This document shows positions 24,335-33,111 of a stretch of DNA of 42,157 nucleotides, in pieces. Position 1 is the stretch's first letter, and the number at the start of each line of letters is the position of its first letter. The stretch is from an uncultured Ulvibacter sp. GTDB lineage: Bacteria; Bacteroidota; Bacteroidia; Flavobacteriales; Flavobacteriaceae. Made by a program: the position numbers and the translations under genes. The DNA is taken from the NCBI GenBank assembly GCA_913063405.1, contig CAJXZB010000028.1:1-42157 (forward strand). The letters are read 5' to 3'. The notes under the pieces are model-generated. The model did not search any database. It was not told the origin of the DNA and saw only the letters and a program-made list of their open reading frames with translations.

Positions 24335-25945
24335 ATGAAAAACAACTTACTCTTAGGCTTTGCACTCCTGTGTGGAGCATCACTTTTAGCTCAAGTGAGT
24401 TTCACAAATGAAAGTCATAAGCTTGGAAGTTATCCCGATTACTCTAGTGTTGCAACCGATATGAACGGTGATTATCTTGATGATTACGTTCGTGTTTCGG
24501 ACAATGGAATTGGGATCGATTATCAAAAAACAGACGGAACATTCAACTCTGTTTGGATAGCCAAGTCAATTGTTAATGTGCCCGATTGGAGTATTGCCGT
24601 TGGTGATCTTGACAAAAATGGATACAATGATATTCTTTTAGGAAATGGGCAACGAGTGTCATACTTAATGGCCAATTCTGACGGTACGGATTACGATCTT
24701 ATCGATTTTCCAGAATATATCTTTTCTCAACGATCAACGATGGCGGATATTGATAATGATGGAGATTTAGATGCCTTTGTATGTCACGATGTGGATTTAA
24801 GTCATCCATACCGAAACGATGGAGATGGAAATATGACGCTAGATCAAACTTTAATTGAAACCATTGATGCTCCGGGCAATTATGCAGCTATATGGGTTGA
24901 CTATGACAACGATGGTGACCAAGACATGTACCTTACTAAATGTAGAGGTGGAGCATCTCCAGGAGACCCTGACAGAGACAATGCGATGTACACAAATGAC
25001 GGCACTGGTGTGTTTACTGAGAATGCCTTGGATATAGGAATGCGTGATAATGCTCAGTCCTGGTCTACAGTGTTTGAAGATTTTGACAATGATGGAGACT
25101 ACGATGCTTTTATTGTAAATCACGATTTTCAAAACAGGTTTATGCTTAATGATGGAACTGGTGTGTTTACAGACATTATTGCTACTACTGGAATTGACCC
25201 CGATGACCTAGGTGCTTGGGAGAATCAGTCTGGAGATTTTAACAACGATGGTTTTGTAGATATTTTCTCTGAAATGTCGAGTGAATTGTATCTAAACAAT
25301 GGAGATCTAACTTTTACTGGATATAACCTCTCTTTTGACGAAGGTGCCATTGGGGACTTCAATAATGACGGCTTCCTTGATGTTGTAAATGCCGGAAACC
25401 TTTATACAAATGATGGAAACTTAAATAATTGGGTGAAATTTGCTCTAGAAGGAGTTCAAAGCAATCTTAACGGAATTGGAGCGCGAATTGAACTTAAAGG
25501 AGATTGGGGGTCACAAATTCGTGAAGTACGCTCTGGACAAGGGTTTAGTCATATGACTTCATTAATTGCTCATTTTGGAATTGGATTGAGTACCACTATT
25601 GATCAGGTAGTTGTTACCTGGCCTTCTGGAATCGTGGACACTATTGACAATCCAGATATGAACATGCAACACGTTATTGTTGAAGGTGGTAGTCTTGGAC
25701 TTTCCGAAGAGCAAATTGAAGGACTTAGTATATATCCTAATCCAACTGTAGATAAAATCAATTTTTCTTTAACAGGGCTTGAAAACACTTCTGCCCGTAT
25801 TATTGACGTTAACGGAAAAGTAGTTTTAAACACCGTAATTTCTGAAGAAAATAGTATTGATGTTGCTTCACTAAATAGTGGTATCTACTTTGTACAAATG
25901 GAAATTGAAAAGAAATCTGTGAATTATCAATTCTTAAAAAAATAA
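24335..25945 (+). CDS. FG-GAP/VCBS repeat and ASPIC/UnbV domain protein with T9SS sorting domain
   Basis: 536 residues, secreted. Signal peptide 1-19 (cleavage LLA-Q). At least five calcium-loop-like repeats D-x-(D/N)-N-D-G-x-x-D follow (DIDNDGDLDA, DYDNDGDQDM, DFDNDGDYDA, DFNNDGFVDI, DFNNDGFLDV), as in FG-GAP/VCBS beta-propeller proteins. Residues about 365-435 resemble the ASPIC/UnbV domain (GIGARIEL, REVRSGQGFSHM, HFGIG, VVTWPSG). The end, from about 462 (LSIYPNP) to 536, is a T9SS type A sorting domain. CRTAC1-like proteins of this layout are surface-exposed and probably bind calcium and other proteins or glycans; no enzymatic role is evident. Confidence 0.9.
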   Translation: MKNNLLLGFALLCGASLLAQVSFTNESHKLGSYPDYSSVATDMNGDYLDDYVRVSDNGIGIDYQKTDGTFNSVWIAKSIVNVPDWSIAVGDLDKNGYNDILLGNGQRVSYLMANSDGTDYDLIDFPEYIFSQRSTMADIDNDGDLDAFVCHDVDLSHPYRNDGDGNMTLDQTLIETIDAPGNYAAIWVDYDNDGDQDMYLTKCRGGASPGDPDRDNAMYTNDGTGVFTENALDIGMRDNAQSWSTVFEDFDNDGDYDAFIVNHDFQNRFMLNDGTGVFTDIIATTGIDPDDLGAWENQSGDFNNDGFVDIFSEMSSELYLNNGDLTFTGYNLSFDEGAIGDFNNDGFLDVVNAGNLYTNDGNLNNWVKFALEGVQSNLNGIGARIELKGDWGSQIREVRSGQGFSHMTSLIAHFGIGLSTTIDQVVVTWPSGIVDTIDNPDMNMQHVIVEGGSLGLSEEQIEGLSIYPNPTVDKINFSLTGLENTSARIIDVNGKVVLNTVISEENSIDVASLNSGIYFVQMEIEKKSVNYQFLKK

Positions 25946-25961
25946 GAAATTTTTCACTTTT

Positions 25962-25998
25962 AAAAAACGGCATCCACTTAAGTGGATGCCGTTTTTTA
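25962..25998. terminator. Perfectly palindromic bidirectional terminator
   Basis: The inverted repeat AAAAAACGGCATCCACTTAAGTGGATGCCGTTTTTT (arms meet at 25979/25980) is perfect and serves both convergent genes. It overlaps the stop codon of the DUF389 gene (25996-25998). Confidence 0.92.
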
Positions 25999-27450
25999 TT
26001 TAACAATAAGCGTGTCTTTCTTTAATCTAATTTTAAGCCAATTATAGAGCTTGTCTCTATCTTTCTCTTTAACCGTATTGTTTATGAAATCATTCCAGGT
26101 GACCGTGAATACATCTAACGTATCCATAGTCTCAAAGTTAGAAACAAATGTATTAGCATAGCTTAAAGTTCTTATGTTTTCATAATTAACTTTAGCCTCA
26201 TCGCAAATTGCCTCAAACGGAATTAAGCCCTTTTCCAACCTACTCAATCTAGTTACCTTTGCTTCCAAATAATTTATCTTCTGGTTTTTAGTCAAGAGAT
26301 CCAGTGAATCTCTAGATCGTAACTCTTCCATGTAACGTACTTCATCTTGAAAACTATCGTCATTCACACTTTGATTTAATAGAAGCTTCGTATCCTTCAA
26401 TGGACTATATGCTAAAAGTCGGTTCCTTAAAACATTCATGGTCGCTTCCGGAATTTGATCCGAGCCAAAAGAAGTCAATTCAATTGTGGAAATTTCATTT
26501 TCATTAAAGCGGTAGGTGGCATATTTCTTCATATAAGAAGCATTTGGTAGTGCTTCCAATTCATTATCGATAAACAACTTTGCACTATTATTAAAAGTAC
26601 TTTCTCGAAGTACCGTGACAAATGTAAAACTTGCAGGAACCATTACCAAAATTGCTAAAAACGAGGCAATTCTCGCAACATTCTTGCGCTTCTTAGAATT
26701 CACATATCGCATCATAGGAAAACGCAGTACCTTCAATACAATGAAAGTAGCTAGTGCAATAAAAATTGTATTAATTATAAAAAGGTACATCGCTCCAGCA
26801 GCAAAGTTCAATCCTCTAGAGTTATCTGTCAATGCTTCGGCCAAACCATAACCAACTGTGCACAATGGCGGCATCAAGGCAGTAGCAATTGCAACACCAA
26901 AGATCACACTGGCAATTGTCCCTTTTTTAGTTCGAGCAATTATTAATGCAAGTCCTCCAAAAAATGCAATCAATACATCGCGGATATCAGGTTTTGTTCT
27001 TGCCAATAATTCTGAAGATTCCTCGCGTAGGGGAAACAAATAGAAAAAAAGAAAGGCCGTAATAACACTCAATAATATCATCACGCCAAAATTTATAAGA
27101 GATTTTCGCAGTGTATCAATATCATTTATTGCAATGGAAAGTCCAATTCCTAAAATAGGACCCATCAGTGGTGAAATTAACATCGCACCAATTACAACAG
27201 CAGTAGAATTTGCATTTAAACCAACGGATGCCACAAAAATGGAACAAATAAGAATCCAGGCAGTGGCTCCTTTCAAAGGAATATCACCTTTGATCGCTTC
27301 CATCGTAGCCTCTCTATCTGTATCCGCTCTGAAGTCGAGCAGTTCGACAAAAAACTTCTTCAGGCTCGCAAACAGACCCAATGCATCTTTCTTAAGTGCC
27401 TCTTTATTCTGGTCGTTAATCTGATCGCTATTATCCGTATCATTTGTCAT
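25996..27450 (-). CDS. DUF389 family membrane protein
   Basis: 484 residues. After a charged cytoplasmic N-terminus (about 1-58) come several membrane helices carrying the DUF389/TIGR00341 signature: ASVGLNANSTAVVIGAMLISPLMGPILGIGLSI, then DVLIAFFGGLALIIA, and FGVAIATALMPPLCTVGYGLA. The C-terminal 200 or so residues are soluble and charged. The role of the family is unknown; the repeated GAMLISPLMGP and TALMPP motifs suggest a transport-like pore, which is inference. It is the last gene of a four-gene minus-strand operon, starting 6 bases after manC. Confidence 0.9.
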   Translation of the reverse strand: MTNDTDNSDQINDQNKEALKKDALGLFASLKKFFVELLDFRADTDREATMEAIKGDIPLKGATAWILICSIFVASVGLNANSTAVVIGAMLISPLMGPILGIGLSIAINDIDTLRKSLINFGVMILLSVITAFLFFYLFPLREESSELLARTKPDIRDVLIAFFGGLALIIARTKKGTIASVIFGVAIATALMPPLCTVGYGLAEALTDNSRGLNFAAGAMYLFIINTIFIALATFIVLKVLRFPMMRYVNSKKRKNVARIASFLAILVMVPASFTFVTVLRESTFNNSAKLFIDNELEALPNASYMKKYATYRFNENEISTIELTSFGSDQIPEATMNVLRNRLLAYSPLKDTKLLLNQSVNDDSFQDEVRYMEELRSRDSLDLLTKNQKINYLEAKVTRLSRLEKGLIPFEAICDEAKVNYENIRTLSYANTFVSNFETMDTLDVFTVTWNDFINNTVKEKDRDKLYNWLKIRLKKDTLIVK

Positions 27451-27456
27451 AACTCT

Positions 27457-28536
27457 CTATGTATAATTTTTTCCAAATTTGTTAGACACCTCTCCTAGCA
27501 AATTTTTAATTTCTTGTTCTTTTTTCTTCGGAAAGAGGAGCAATACATTTTCAGTGTCTACAACAATATAATCATCAATACCATCAATAACAACAAGCTT
27601 CTCCGAAGCCGTATAAATCATGTTGTTATTAGCATCTCTCAAATGAGTTACAGCTCGGACCTCAGCGTTCTCAACTTCATCTTTTGGCAACTTATCATGC
27701 AAAGCCCCCCAAGTCCCTAAATCGTTCCAATCGAAACTCGCCTTCTTCACAAAAACATTGGTTGCCTTTTCTAAAATTCCATAGTCAATTGAAATATTCT
27801 CGGCATTCCCATATTCATTGTCTATAAATTTTTTCTCTTTCGAAGTATTATAAACCTCATTTCCATTCGAAAACAACTGTGACATTATTGGTAAATAGTT
27901 ATCAAAAGAACTTGTAATACTCTTTACACTCCATATAAATATCCCAGCATTCCAAACAAAGTTTCCATCAGCCAAGAACTCCTTAGCGGTTTCATAATCT
28001 GGCTTCTCTCGAAACTGTTTCACCTTTTTAATATCCCTAAGATCATTCTTATCGCTTTCGATATAACCAAATCCGGTATTGGGAAAGGTTGGTTTAACTC
28101 CTAATGTAACAAGCATATCCCCCTCCTTAGCTATATCAAAGCATTGTCTTACATCATTTGCAAAAGCAGTTTCATCTTCAATCCAATGGTCACTTGGTGC
28201 TACTAACATTAAGGCATTTGGATTGCGTTTTTTTATTTTTAATGCAGCTACCAGAATACAAGGTGCTGTATTACGCATCGCGGGTTCAAGAATTATTTGG
28301 TCTGAAGTAATTTCTGGAAGTTGTTGTAATGATAAATCCAAATAGCGATCGTTGGTTAGAATAAAAATATTTTCAGAAGGAATCATTGTATTCAATCTAG
28401 AAAAAGTCTTTTGTAGCAACGTTTGCCCCGTTCCCAGCATGTCATGAAACTGTTTCGGAAAGGCAGCTCTGCTAACTGGCCAAAATCTGGAACCGATTCC
28501 CCCTGCCATAATAACTGCGTAATAATCTTTGCTCAT
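27457..28536 (-). CDS. manC: Mannose-1-phosphate guanylyltransferase
   Basis: 359 residues; makes GDP-mannose from GTP and mannose-1-phosphate. The nucleotidyltransferase signature AGGIGSRFWPVSR..PKQF lies at 11-30, followed by LLQKTFSRL. Further family motifs are LVAPSDHWIEDE, NTGFGYIE (substrate loop), FREKPDYETAKEFL and NAGIFIW. The fusion partner domain of bifunctional ManC/AlgA proteins (C-terminal isomerase cupin) is absent, so it is the short monofunctional type common in Bacteroidota. It starts 4 bases after the SprT-like gene. GDP-mannose feeds surface polysaccharide and protein glycosylation. Confidence 0.95.
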   Translation of the reverse strand: MSKDYYAVIMAGGIGSRFWPVSRAAFPKQFHDMLGTGQTLLQKTFSRLNTMIPSENIFILTNDRYLDLSLQQLPEITSDQIILEPAMRNTAPCILVAALKIKKRNPNALMLVAPSDHWIEDETAFANDVRQCFDIAKEGDMLVTLGVKPTFPNTGFGYIESDKNDLRDIKKVKQFREKPDYETAKEFLADGNFVWNAGIFIWSVKSITSSFDNYLPIMSQLFSNGNEVYNTSKEKKFIDNEYGNAENISIDYGILEKATNVFVKKASFDWNDLGTWGALHDKLPKDEVENAEVRAVTHLRDANNNMIYTASEKLVVIDGIDDYIVVDTENVLLLFPKKKEQEIKNLLGEVSNKFGKNYT

Positions 28537-28540
28537 TGTT

Positions 28541-29137
28541 CTATTTTAAAAATTCCACCTCGGCATTTGGATTAAAAAGATATACTCGTCCTGTCGCCAA
28601 TTCCAAACATTCATATCGTTTTACGCGCTGTTTTCCTCTTTCGAAAATCTTTCCATTATACAAACGAAATCGTCCACCCAAGGGTATTTCAAATATATAG
28701 TTTTTATCGTTTGGAGGATCATATTCTTTTAATGCCAAGGCCAATCTAGTGTCCGAGTCACTCGTAGCCTTTGGGTTCTTAAAATGCATGGCTAGCAATG
28801 GTAACAACTGACTAGGAAATACCTCAGGACGAATAAACGGAAGCATTAACACTTGAAAGGTCTGTTTCCATTCCAAGCCGTGGGGTTTAATTATTCTTCC
28901 ATATTTCTGAAAGGCAGTTAAATGTGCAATCTCGTGAATTAAGGTAATAAAAAAGCGAAACTTATTTAAACTAGCGTTTACAGTTATTTGATGCCCTCCA
29001 TTATTCATTCTTCGATAATCACCATGTCTTGTTACACGCTCATTGACAACCTTTAGATGAATGTTATTAGCTCGAATGAGTTCAAACGTTGGAACGACAG
29101 CAGCCTCTGGAATATATTTTTCAAGTACCTCCGTCAT
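28541..29137 (-). CDS. SprT-like zinc metalloprotein
   Basis: 198 residues, cytoplasmic. The SprT-type site is HEIAH (H68, E69, H72) with a third His, H86, in KPHGLEWKQTF, the usual third zinc ligand of the SprT/Spartan family. The rest contains basic segments and a C-terminal beta-rich part (FNPNAEVEFLK). Spartan-type SprT proteins act on DNA-protein crosslinks; bacterial SprT proteins are mostly uncharacterised, so I claim only the fold and metal site. It lies between the SDR gene (6 bases) and manC (4 bases) in one operon. Confidence 0.87.
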   Translation of the reverse strand: MTEVLEKYIPEAAVVPTFELIRANNIHLKVVNERVTRHGDYRRMNNGGHQITVNASLNKFRFFITLIHEIAHLTAFQKYGRIIKPHGLEWKQTFQVLMLPFIRPEVFPSQLLPLLAMHFKNPKATSDSDTRLALALKEYDPPNDKNYIFEIPLGGRFRLYNGKIFERGKQRVKRYECLELATGRVYLFNPNAEVEFLK

Positions 29138-29143
29138 ATTTAT

Positions 29144-29824
29144 TTAAGGAGTTGAATTTGAAACCTGGATTATTTTTCCATTAAATAGTTTCTGTCCAGT
29201 TAGAGAAAAGTTCATAATGTAAGCCGCCATTTCTTTTGCTGTCAAAGGAGCCTTATAACCCGGAAAAGCTTCTTCCAACATTTCCGTTTGAACAGCTCCA
29301 AGCGCTAGGGCATTATAAGATGGACCGGTTTCCTTATACTCTTCGGCAAGCAACTCGGTAAGGATTAAAACCGCTCCTTTACTACTACTATATGCACTTA
29401 AACTTGGAAACTTCACACTACCTTGTACTCCACCCATACTGCTAACCGTAACAACATGGCCACTTTTATCCATAAATGGGGCAACGGCTTGAATAATTGC
29501 CGCAACGCCAAAAACATTCACTTCATAAACCTTTTTAAAGTCTTCTATATTTATTTCTGAAAATGGCTCGTTCACCAATAATCCTGAGTTATTGATTAAG
29601 ATATCAACTTGTTGCCAATCATCTTTTATATATTCTGAAACTCTTTGAATATCTGAAGTCTTAGTAATATCGAAGGAAAATGCATTACAATTTTTAAGAT
29701 TCAAGCCTATAACAGGGGCAGCATTTCTGGAAAGCGCTAGTACCTGATGCCCGGCATCAGCAAATAGCTTCACCAATTCAAAACCAATACCTCGGCTCGT
29801 TCCCGTAATAATAACATTTTTCAT
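29144..29824 (-). CDS. Short-chain dehydrogenase/reductase (SDR)
   Basis: 226 residues, classical SDR size. Cofactor motif TGTSRGIG at 7-14, NNSG (78-81) in place of the usual NNAG, catalytic S129 in VSSMGG, and Y145-x3-K149 in SAYSSSKG. LALSRN suggests NADPH preference, with an Arg after the second strand. The substrate is unknown. It is the first gene of the operon with the SprT-like gene, manC and the DUF389 gene. A near-match -7 box (TATATTTA, 29836-29829) sits 5 bases from the ATG. Confidence 0.9.
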   Translation of the reverse strand: MKNVIITGTSRGIGFELVKLFADAGHQVLALSRNAAPVIGLNLKNCNAFSFDITKTSDIQRVSEYIKDDWQQVDILINNSGLLVNEPFSEINIEDFKKVYEVNVFGVAAIIQAVAPFMDKSGHVVTVSSMGGVQGSVKFPSLSAYSSSKGAVLILTELLAEEYKETGPSYNALALGAVQTEMLEEAFPGYKAPLTAKEMAAYIMNFSLTGQKLFNGKIIQVSNSTP

Positions 29825-29839
29825 ACTTTAAATATACAC

Positions 29840-29885
29840 AAATCCCGCTATTTTCAGATGGACTGAAACTAGCGGGATTTTATTT
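29840..29885 (-). terminator. Terminator after pdhC
   Basis: AAATCCCGCTA (29840-29850) pairs with TAGCGGGATTT (29870-29880), with a nested TTTCAG/CTGAAA pair inside. On the minus strand a U-rich but interrupted tract (TTTGTGTATATTT) follows. It separates the pdh operon from the SDR operon. Confidence 0.75.
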
Positions 29886-29903
29886 ACTATTATACAATTA
29901 GCA

Positions 29904-31514
29904 CTATGCGAACATAGTCACTGGATTCTCTATATACTGTCGTAACGTTTGTAAGAACTTAGCTCCTGTTGCTCCATCTACTGTACGATGATCACAGGCC
30001 AAAGTTACAGTCATAGTATTTCCAATCGTAATTGCGCCATTCTTAACAACTGGCTTTTCAATGATTGCTCCCACGGATAAAATCGCCGAGCTAGGTGCAT
30101 TAATAATCGATGTGAATTCTTTAATACCAAACATTCCAAGATTTGAAACCGTAAACGTACTGCCCTCCATTTCTTGGGGTGTAATTTTTTTAGTTCTTGC
30201 CTTTCCAGCCAGATCCCTAACATTAGCTCCTATTTGAGAAAATGTCATCTGATCTGCAAACTTTAATACAGGAACCAAAAGTCCTTCATCTACAGCAACT
30301 GCAACACCAATATGAATATGTTTTGCAATACGGGTAACATCTCCCGTCCATTGACTATTCACTTGAGGGTGTTTACGCAAAGCCATAGCACAGGCTTTTA
30401 CAATCATGTCGTTAAAAGAGATTTTAACATCTGGCGCACTATTAATCGCTACACGTGCAGCAATTGCATGATCCATATCCAACTCAACTGTTAGATAGTA
30501 ATGGGGAGCACTAAATTTAGATTCTCCAAGACGTTTCGCAATGGTTTTACGCATTTGCGAGTTCTTTATTTCTTCAAAACTTTCAGTTCCAACTGGTGTG
30601 TAAAGGGCAACTGCCCCTCCAGATCCTGGTTGATAGTTTTCTATATCGCTTTTTACAATACGCCCATTTTCACCACTTCCATGAACCTGATTTAGGTTGA
30701 TTCCTTTTTCTTCAGCCATCTTCTTCGCTAGAGGAGATACAAAAATGCGTCCACCATCACTTGAAGTAACCGCTTTAGATATATTTTCTTTTGGAGCGAC
30801 TTTCGTTTTGATCGGAGTACTTTTAATTTCAACAGATTTTTCTTCTTTCTTTACTTCGGAAGAAGCTGCATTTGCGTTTGTATAGTTTTCAATAACACCA
30901 GAAATATCAGTCCCTTTGGGACCAATAATCGCAAGCACTGAATCTACCAAAGCGGACTCACCCTCTTTGATTCCAATTTGCAACAGCCTTCCGTTATAGA
31001 AAGATTCAAACTCCATTGTAGCTTTATCAGTTTCAATCTCTGCTAGAATATCGCCTTCACCCACAACATCTCCTTCTTTTTTCAACCAAGTTGCAACGGT
31101 ACCTTCGGTCATCGTATCACTAAGACGGGGCATCGTTATTACCTCTACTCCTTCAGGAAGGGCAGCTATCCCAGTATTTTTAGTAATCGGGGAATTTTTC
31201 GTTTCTGTAGCTGGCGTTGTTGTTTTCTCTTCCGAAGTACTTTTACTTCCATTAATTAGATCAGAGATATCCTCTCCCTTTTCTCCAATAATTGCCAATA
31301 AAACATCTACTGGTACTGTATCTCCTTCTTGTACACCTATATGAAGTAGAGTTCCCTCATGAAAAGATTCGAACTCCATAGTAGCCTTGTCTGTTTCTAT
31401 TTCGGCAAGAATATCCCCTTCACTGATCGCATCACCAACCTTCTTAAGCCAGGTGGCAACAGTTCCTTCTTCCATTGTATCGCTCAATCGCGGCATGTTA
31501 ATCACTTCTGCCAT
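29904..31514 (-). CDS. pdhC: Pyruvate dehydrogenase E2, dihydrolipoamide acetyltransferase
   Basis: 536 residues. Two N-terminal lipoyl domains carry ETDKATMEFES with the lipoylated lysines K43 and K164. An Ala/Pro/Lys/Glu-rich linker leads to a peripheral subunit-binding domain at about 255-292 (VSPLAKKMAEEKGINL..GSGENGRIVKSDI). The catalytic domain from about 310 ends with DHRTVDG (H509, D513). E2 transfers the acetyl group to CoA and forms the core of the complex. The two lipoyl domains are very similar in protein sequence, so they probably arose by duplication. It starts 5 bases after pdhA; the E1-beta and E3 genes are elsewhere, as in many Flavobacteriaceae. Confidence 0.97.
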   Translation of the reverse strand: MAEVINMPRLSDTMEEGTVATWLKKVGDAISEGDILAEIETDKATMEFESFHEGTLLHIGVQEGDTVPVDVLLAIIGEKGEDISDLINGSKSTSEEKTTTPATETKNSPITKNTGIAALPEGVEVITMPRLSDTMTEGTVATWLKKEGDVVGEGDILAEIETDKATMEFESFYNGRLLQIGIKEGESALVDSVLAIIGPKGTDISGVIENYTNANAASSEVKKEEKSVEIKSTPIKTKVAPKENISKAVTSSDGGRIFVSPLAKKMAEEKGINLNQVHGSGENGRIVKSDIENYQPGSGGAVALYTPVGTESFEEIKNSQMRKTIAKRLGESKFSAPHYYLTVELDMDHAIAARVAINSAPDVKISFNDMIVKACAMALRKHPQVNSQWTGDVTRIAKHIHIGVAVAVDEGLLVPVLKFADQMTFSQIGANVRDLAGKARTKKITPQEMEGSTFTVSNLGMFGIKEFTSIINAPSSAILSVGAIIEKPVVKNGAITIGNTMTVTLACDHRTVDGATGAKFLQTLRQYIENPVTMFA

Positions 31515-31519
31515 ATCAC

Positions 31520-32518
31520 TTATAGTTTATGAGGTAAAAAAGGATAATCTTCTTGGTCATATACCACGTCGTACATAACATTTTTATCAGGATAAGGAGA
31601 GTCCTCTGCAAATTTTTCACATTCACTCACCAAATCTTTAACCTGTTTATCTACTATCTTAATCTCCGCTTCGGTTGCCCATTTATTTTTATATATCTCA
31701 TTTAAAACATATAATATTGGGTCTTCTTCCTGCTTCTTAGCCACTTCCTCTTTGGTACGGTAATGCTGAGCATCACTCATAGAGTGACCTCTATAGCGGT
31801 AGGTTCTCAATTCTAAAAAAGTTGGCCCATCGCCTCGACGTGCTCGAGCAATTGCTTCATCCATTTCTTTTGCAACGGATTCGGGCTTCATTGCGTCCAC
31901 TGCCTTACAAGGCATTTCATAACCAAGACCCAGCTTATATATATCTGTGTGATTCGCTGTTCGCTCAACTGAGGTTCCCATCGCATATCCATTATTTTCT
32001 ACACAAAACACCACTGGAAGCTTCCAAAGCATCGCTAAATTAAAGGTTTCATGTAGTGATCCTTGGCGAGCCGCACCATCACCAAAGAACGTAAGTGTTA
32101 CGGCATCGCTGCCATTATATTTATCACCAAAAGCTAGCCCAGCTCCTAATGGTATTTGTCCACCAACAATTCCATGGCCACCATAAAAACGATGTTCCTT
32201 TGAAAAGATATGCATCGAGCCTCCTAAACCCTGTGAAGTCCCAGTAGCTTTACCGTATAATTCAGCCATTACGCGTCTAGGATCAACACCCATTCCAATG
32301 GGCTGTACGTGGTTTCGGTAGGCAGTAATCATTTTATCTTTGGTAAGATCCATTGCATGTAAAGATCCAGCAAGTACCGCTTCTTGACCATTATATAAGT
32401 GCAAAAAACCTCTAACCTTTTGATTGATATATACTTGAGCGAGTTTATCTTCAAACTTTCTCCAGAAGAGCATATTCTCGTACCAATCTAAGTATGTTTT
32501 TTTTGTAATTTTCTTCAT
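31520..32518 (-). CDS. pdhA: Pyruvate dehydrogenase E1 component, alpha subunit
   Basis: 332 residues. It pairs with an E1-beta subunit to decarboxylate pyruvate with thiamine diphosphate. The ThDP motif is GDGAARQGSLHE (146-157) through ENNGYAMGTS (174-183, N175 and N176). GGHGIVGGQIPLGAGLA (113-129) and the conserved loop YRYRGHSMSDAQHYR are also present. It is the first gene of the pdhA-pdhC operon, with a -7 box about 48 bases upstream. The beta subunit is not encoded in the window. Confidence 0.97.
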   Translation of the reverse strand: MKKITKKTYLDWYENMLFWRKFEDKLAQVYINQKVRGFLHLYNGQEAVLAGSLHAMDLTKDKMITAYRNHVQPIGMGVDPRRVMAELYGKATGTSQGLGGSMHIFSKEHRFYGGHGIVGGQIPLGAGLAFGDKYNGSDAVTLTFFGDGAARQGSLHETFNLAMLWKLPVVFCVENNGYAMGTSVERTANHTDIYKLGLGYEMPCKAVDAMKPESVAKEMDEAIARARRGDGPTFLELRTYRYRGHSMSDAQHYRTKEEVAKKQEEDPILYVLNEIYKNKWATEAEIKIVDKQVKDLVSECEKFAEDSPYPDKNVMYDVVYDQEDYPFLPHKL

Positions 32519-32565
32519 GTATCAATTGTAATAGTTTCCGTAGTGGTAACTCATTGCACGAATAA

Positions 32566-32573
32566 CAAAAATA
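32566..32573 (-). promoter_or_regulatory. -7 box for pdhA-pdhC
   Basis: TATTTTTG on the minus strand (32573-32566) is a perfect TAnnTTTG. It predicts a start near 32561 and a leader of about 43 bases to ATG 32518. No clear -33 box is seen. Confidence 0.45.
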
Positions 32574-32624
32574 GCATATTAAATAGGACTACGAAACACG
32601 TAGGGCTTAAAAAACACGAAATCG

Positions 32625-33107
32625 TTAGAGATAGGAACTATCGAAGATAAGTGGTAATAAACCTTTAACAGAACTGGCTTTCACCACTTTTCCTCGTTCC
32701 CCCATAAAATAGATGGCCATGGGCGTTTTTTGGACTACCTCATATTCTGCCAAGGATTGTCTACAAGCACCACAAGGGGGTATTGGCGTCAACACATTAT
32801 GTTTTAAAGACCTAGCGGTTATAGCAAGTGTAGTAATGGTTGCACCTGGATACATTGCTCCTGCATGAAAAACAGCAACGCGCTCCGCACAAAGCCCAGA
32901 TGGAAAGGCGGCATTTTCTTGATTGTTTCCTAAAACTATAGCTCCAGAATCTAATCTCAGTGCCGCACCAACCTTAAAATGCGAATAAGGCGCATAAGCA
33001 TTTTCACGTGCTTCATGCGCCTTATTCATAAGTTCTTGAATATCAATTGGAAGTTCCGAAAGTGAATCGAAAACTTCTAAATGCGTTTCAATTTTTAATT
33101 TTTTCAA
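32625..33107 (-). CDS. cdd: Cytidine deaminase
   Basis: 160 residues if the TTG at 33107 is the start (MKKLKIETHLEVFDSL), which gives the usual flavobacterial length and begins 4 bases after the porV stop. The frame also opens at another TTG at 33137 overlapping porV by 26 bases; no ATG is available near the conserved beginning. Zinc/catalytic residues, numbered from the TTG at 33107, are C73 and E75 in GLCAERVAVF, and C112 and C115 in PPCGACRQ, the tetrameric type with three cysteines. It deaminates cytidine and deoxycytidine for pyrimidine salvage. Its place after porU-porV is a conserved flavobacterial arrangement, not a functional link. Confidence 0.95.
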   Translation of the reverse strand: MKKLKIETHLEVFDSLSELPIDIQELMNKAHEARENAYAPYSHFKVGAALRLDSGAIVLGNNQENAAFPSGLCAERVAVFHAGAMYPGATITTLAITARSLKHNVLTPIPPCGACRQSLAEYEVVQKTPMAIYFMGERGKVVKASSVKGLLPLIFDSSYL

Positions 33108-33111
33108 ATCT

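Noticed and set aside
25962..25997. Perfect palindrome considered as an operator or recombination site
   Set aside because: It has flanking A- and T-runs and lies between convergent stop codons, so a bidirectional terminator explains it fully.
29904..31514. Internal near-repeat in pdhC considered as a duplication artefact
   Set aside because: Two tandem lipoyl domains are normal for E2 proteins, and the copies differ at many positions.
32588..32602. CTACG/CGTAG hairpin after cdd as a terminator
   Set aside because: The stem is only 5 bp and has no T-tract on either strand.
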